NCBI RefSeq assembly: GCF_026157065.1
Contig: NZ_JANLGQ010000003.1
Coordinates: 372,001-436,000 of the forward strand
From: Enterococcus sp. HY326
GTDB lineage: Bacteria; Bacillota; Bacilli; Lactobacillales; Enterococcaceae
Reading direction: 5' to 3'
DNA: 64,000 bases
Shown: positions 62,330 through 64,000 of the stretch, one piece after another
How positions within the stretch are numbered: the first letter of the stretch is position 1
Layout of the letters: the number at the start of each line of letters is the position of its first letter
The notes under the pieces: model-generated
The model's input: the letters and a program-made list of their open reading frames with translations, nothing else
What the model was told of the DNA's origin: nothing
Databases searched by the model: none
Position numbers and translations under genes: made by a program

Positions 62330-62950
62330 TTATTGTGGTCGCTCTATTTCAATAATATTGCTTAAGTGACCATAAAAATTCCCGGCGAGACGGGAAACCG
62401 GCTGAAACGCTTCGGGTAAGATATATTGATTTTTTTCGTCAAAGATAGCCTCATCAAAGTGAAATTCTAAAATTTCTAAGATAAATAAATCACTGATGAT
62501 TTCACCCTCGTGATCTTTGATTGGGAGATATTGATGGACAACGGCTTCCATGCGAATTTGAGCGTCAGCAATGGCCGGCACTTGAATGGCTCTGCTGTCA
62601 GTTAATTCAAGCTCTAAATTATCCAATTCACTTTGCTCGCTTTCAAGGCTGGCCGCTGTTTGATTCATGCTTTCTAAGACGGCATCATTGACTAAATGAA
62701 TCACCGTTTGGCCATTGTCCAATAAGTTGCGGGCGCTATCCTTCAGCTGCCCGTTTTTCCGATTGATTGATACGCTGACTAAAGCGACTTCTTTAGCCAC
62801 GACATTGAAATAACTAAAGGGGGCCGCATTTACAACGCCATTTTTTTTATTGTGGGTGGTTAACCAAGCAATTGGCCGGGGAATAATACTGCCCGTTAGG
62901 AATTTGTAAATCTGTTTGGTGGTTAAATCTGCCGCTTTAAAATGAATCAT
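62330..62950 (-). CDS. Flavin reductase family protein (flavoredoxin-like)
   Basis: A 206-residue FMN-binding split-barrel protein: FLTGSIIPRPIAWLTTHN, VNAAPFSYFNVVAKEVALVSVSI, KDSARNLLDNGQTVIHLV and a late RLAGNFYG. Such proteins reduce flavins with NAD(P)H or act as oxidoreductase partners. The neighbouring ring-cleaving dioxygenase suggests a quinone or aromatic-stress function, as such pairs occur in mhq-type operons of Bacillus and relatives (inference). Good AGGAGG site before the ATG. Confidence 0.88.
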   Translation of the reverse strand: MIHFKAADLTTKQIYKFLTGSIIPRPIAWLTTHNKKNGVVNAAPFSYFNVVAKEVALVSVSINRKNGQLKDSARNLLDNGQTVIHLVNDAVLESMNQTAASLESEQSELDNLELELTDSRAIQVPAIADAQIRMEAVVHQYLPIKDHEGEIISDLFILEILEFHFDEAIFDEKNQYILPEAFQPVSRLAGNFYGHLSNIIEIERPQ

Positions 62951-63107
62951 CCTGTTGCGCCTCCTAGCTAAGTAATCAAAATTTGTTAATATTATTCCTG
63001 TTAATTTGCTTCATTCACTACTAGTTCTTTTAGAAAATCCACAACTTCCTTATTTGAAAAATGTCGCACTTATTTGCACTATGAAAAATATTTTTTCTCA
63101 GTAAACA

Positions 63108-63149
63108 ATAGGGTCGCCAAAAACCAAAGAATGGCTGCGGCAACCCTAT
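63108..63149 (-). terminator. Probable terminator hairpin of the dioxygenase gene
   Basis: AGGGTCGCC (63110-63118) pairs with GGCAACCCT (63139-63147) with one mismatch. It lacks a good T-run on the minus strand, so this is uncertain. Confidence 0.5.
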
Positions 63150-63168
63150 TTTAGCAATACTAATTAAA

Positions 63169-64000
63169 TTAAGCACGTTTTTGATTGGCATCTGAGGTAT
63201 CAAAAGGGCGCACAAAGTCTTCAATTTCTTGACGTTTTGGTTCTAAAAATGGCGGCAATGAAAGAATTTCACCGGCGTGTTCATAAGTTTCATCTTCTAG
63301 GAAGCCAGGGCCGTCGGTTGCCAATTCAAACAAGACACCAGGTGCGGCCATAAAGTATTCTGATTCAAAATAGAAGCGTTCAACAAAGCCTGAGTTTGGA
63401 AATTCCAATTCATTGATTTTTTGAATCCAAAATTGTAGGGCTTCAACATCGGCTACCCGCAAAGCTAAATGATGAACATTACCAAAGCCTTCGCCGGCTA
63501 ATGGCAGGTCTTCCCGATGCTCCACAATAATGGTAGCACCATTGCCGCCTTCGCCAATTTCAAATTGATAAAAATCACCGTCTTGGCCGGTTGCTTTAAA
63601 GCCTAAAACATCTTCTAAAACTAGACGCATGTGTTTAAGATTTTGGACAGTGACGAAAGCTGGTCCTAAGCCAATGATTGAATGTTCTGCTGGCACATTT
63701 GAATTTTTCCAAGGAGTTCCGCCAGCTACACCGACATTTTTTTCATCGGAAATTAATTGGTAGCGTTGGTTATCGAAGTCTTCAAATTCAAAATATTTTT
63801 TCCGGAAGCGTTCTTTAACTTCACCGTGTTCTACATTTTTTTCATTGAAACGATTGAGCCAATATTCTAATGAGGCATCGCTAGGTACTCTAAAGGAAGT
63901 CCGAGAAATTGTATTCGTGCCTTTCGTGCCTTTAGGAATATTTGGAAAGTCAAAAAACGTCATATCAGTGCCGGCAGAACCAGCGTCATCGGTAAAATAC
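63169..64000 (-). CDS. Ring-cleaving dioxygenase, glyoxalase/VOC family (partial)
   Basis: The reading frame runs off the right edge: the codons before the first ATG (63963) stay open to 64000 and encode YFTDDAGSAGTDMTFFDFP, which matches the usual family sequence, so the true start lies outside. About 277 residues are visible. Two VOC modules are recognised. The second has HHLALRV and the Glu of LFELATDGPGF as metal ligands, matching MhqO/MhqA-type proteins. These are hydroquinone-specific extradiol dioxygenases or related detoxification enzymes. The flavin reductase gene lies downstream on the same strand after about 220 bases. Confidence 0.88.
   Translation of the reverse strand, partial: YFTDDAGSAGTDMTFFDFPNIPKGTKGTNTISRTSFRVPSDASLEYWLNRFNEKNVEHGEVKERFRKKYFEFEDFDNQRYQLISDEKNVGVAGGTPWKNSNVPAEHSIIGLGPAFVTVQNLKHMRLVLEDVLGFKATGQDGDFYQFEIGEGGNGATIIVEHREDLPLAGEGFGNVHHLALRVADVEALQFWIQKINELEFPNSGFVERFYFESEYFMAAPGVLFELATDGPGFLEDETYEHAGEILSLPPFLEPKRQEIEDFVRPFDTSDANQKRA

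Overview
The window looks like chromosome of a low-GC Gram-positive coccus of the Lactobacillales, most likely an Enterococcus or close relative. This rests on AT-rich DNA with strong AGGAGG-type ribosome binding sites, a dTDP-rhamnose/rhamnose-polysaccharide locus, mannose-family PTS genes, a CcpA-like cre site, an ECF vitamin transporter subunit, and terminator hairpins of the gaggctgtgaca type. No rRNA, tRNA, insertion sequence, prophage or CRISPR array was seen.

Layout. 1-5.4 kb: LacI and MerR/TipAS-type regulators, two tandem DUF1827-like small proteins, then pncB-nadE (nicotinate to NAD). 5.4-13.6 kb: an LTA-synthase-like membrane enzyme, a TtcA-family tRNA thiolase, an AraC regulator, a Drp35-type lactonase, and a P2A cation ATPase behind a yybP-ykoY (Mn2+) riboswitch. 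13.7-21.9 kb: a CoA-transferase pair under a cre site, an unknown protein, an NrtR-type Nudix regulator, flavodoxin, a second LTA-synthase-like enzyme, methionine aminopeptidase and a YihY/BrkB membrane protein.

22.1-44.0 kb is the main locus, for a rhamnose-containing cell-wall polysaccharide. It holds an ABC exporter (permease and ATPase), a rhamnan-F/GT4 fusion, a GT4 enzyme, a GacI/GacJ-like pair (GT2 plus DUF2304), a further GT2, a Wzx-type flippase, three GT2 genes on the opposite strand, a TagO/WecA-type initiating enzyme, rmlA-rmlC-rmlB-rmlD, a polytopic DUF2142-like protein, a secreted ChW-repeat CHAP hydrolase, an acyltransferase and a lipoprotein. TagO would load the lipid carrier, Rml enzymes supply dTDP-rhamnose, the glycosyltransferases build the chain, the ABC exporter moves it out, and the flippase, GT2/DUF2304 pair, acyltransferase and possibly an LTA-synthase-like enzyme would decorate it.

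44-53 kb: housekeeping genes (two nucleases, an oxidoreductase, murB, fumC, metG) and an AT-rich GtrII-like membrane gene. 53.6-58.9 kb: an amino-sugar operon (PTS IIA, YajC-like, IIB, IIC, IID, then GntR regulator and nagA). 59-64 kb: tatD-rnmV-rsmA, an ECF S component (probably niacin) with paired operator boxes, a flavin reductase and a ring-cleaving dioxygenase cut by the window edge.

The observations most worth following are a family of about 160-bp inverted-repeat-bounded intergenic elements (three clear copies, one divergent), two symmetrical operators (before the lactonase and before the ECF gene), the Mn2+ riboswitch, and a mannose-family IID protein with an extra external domain.
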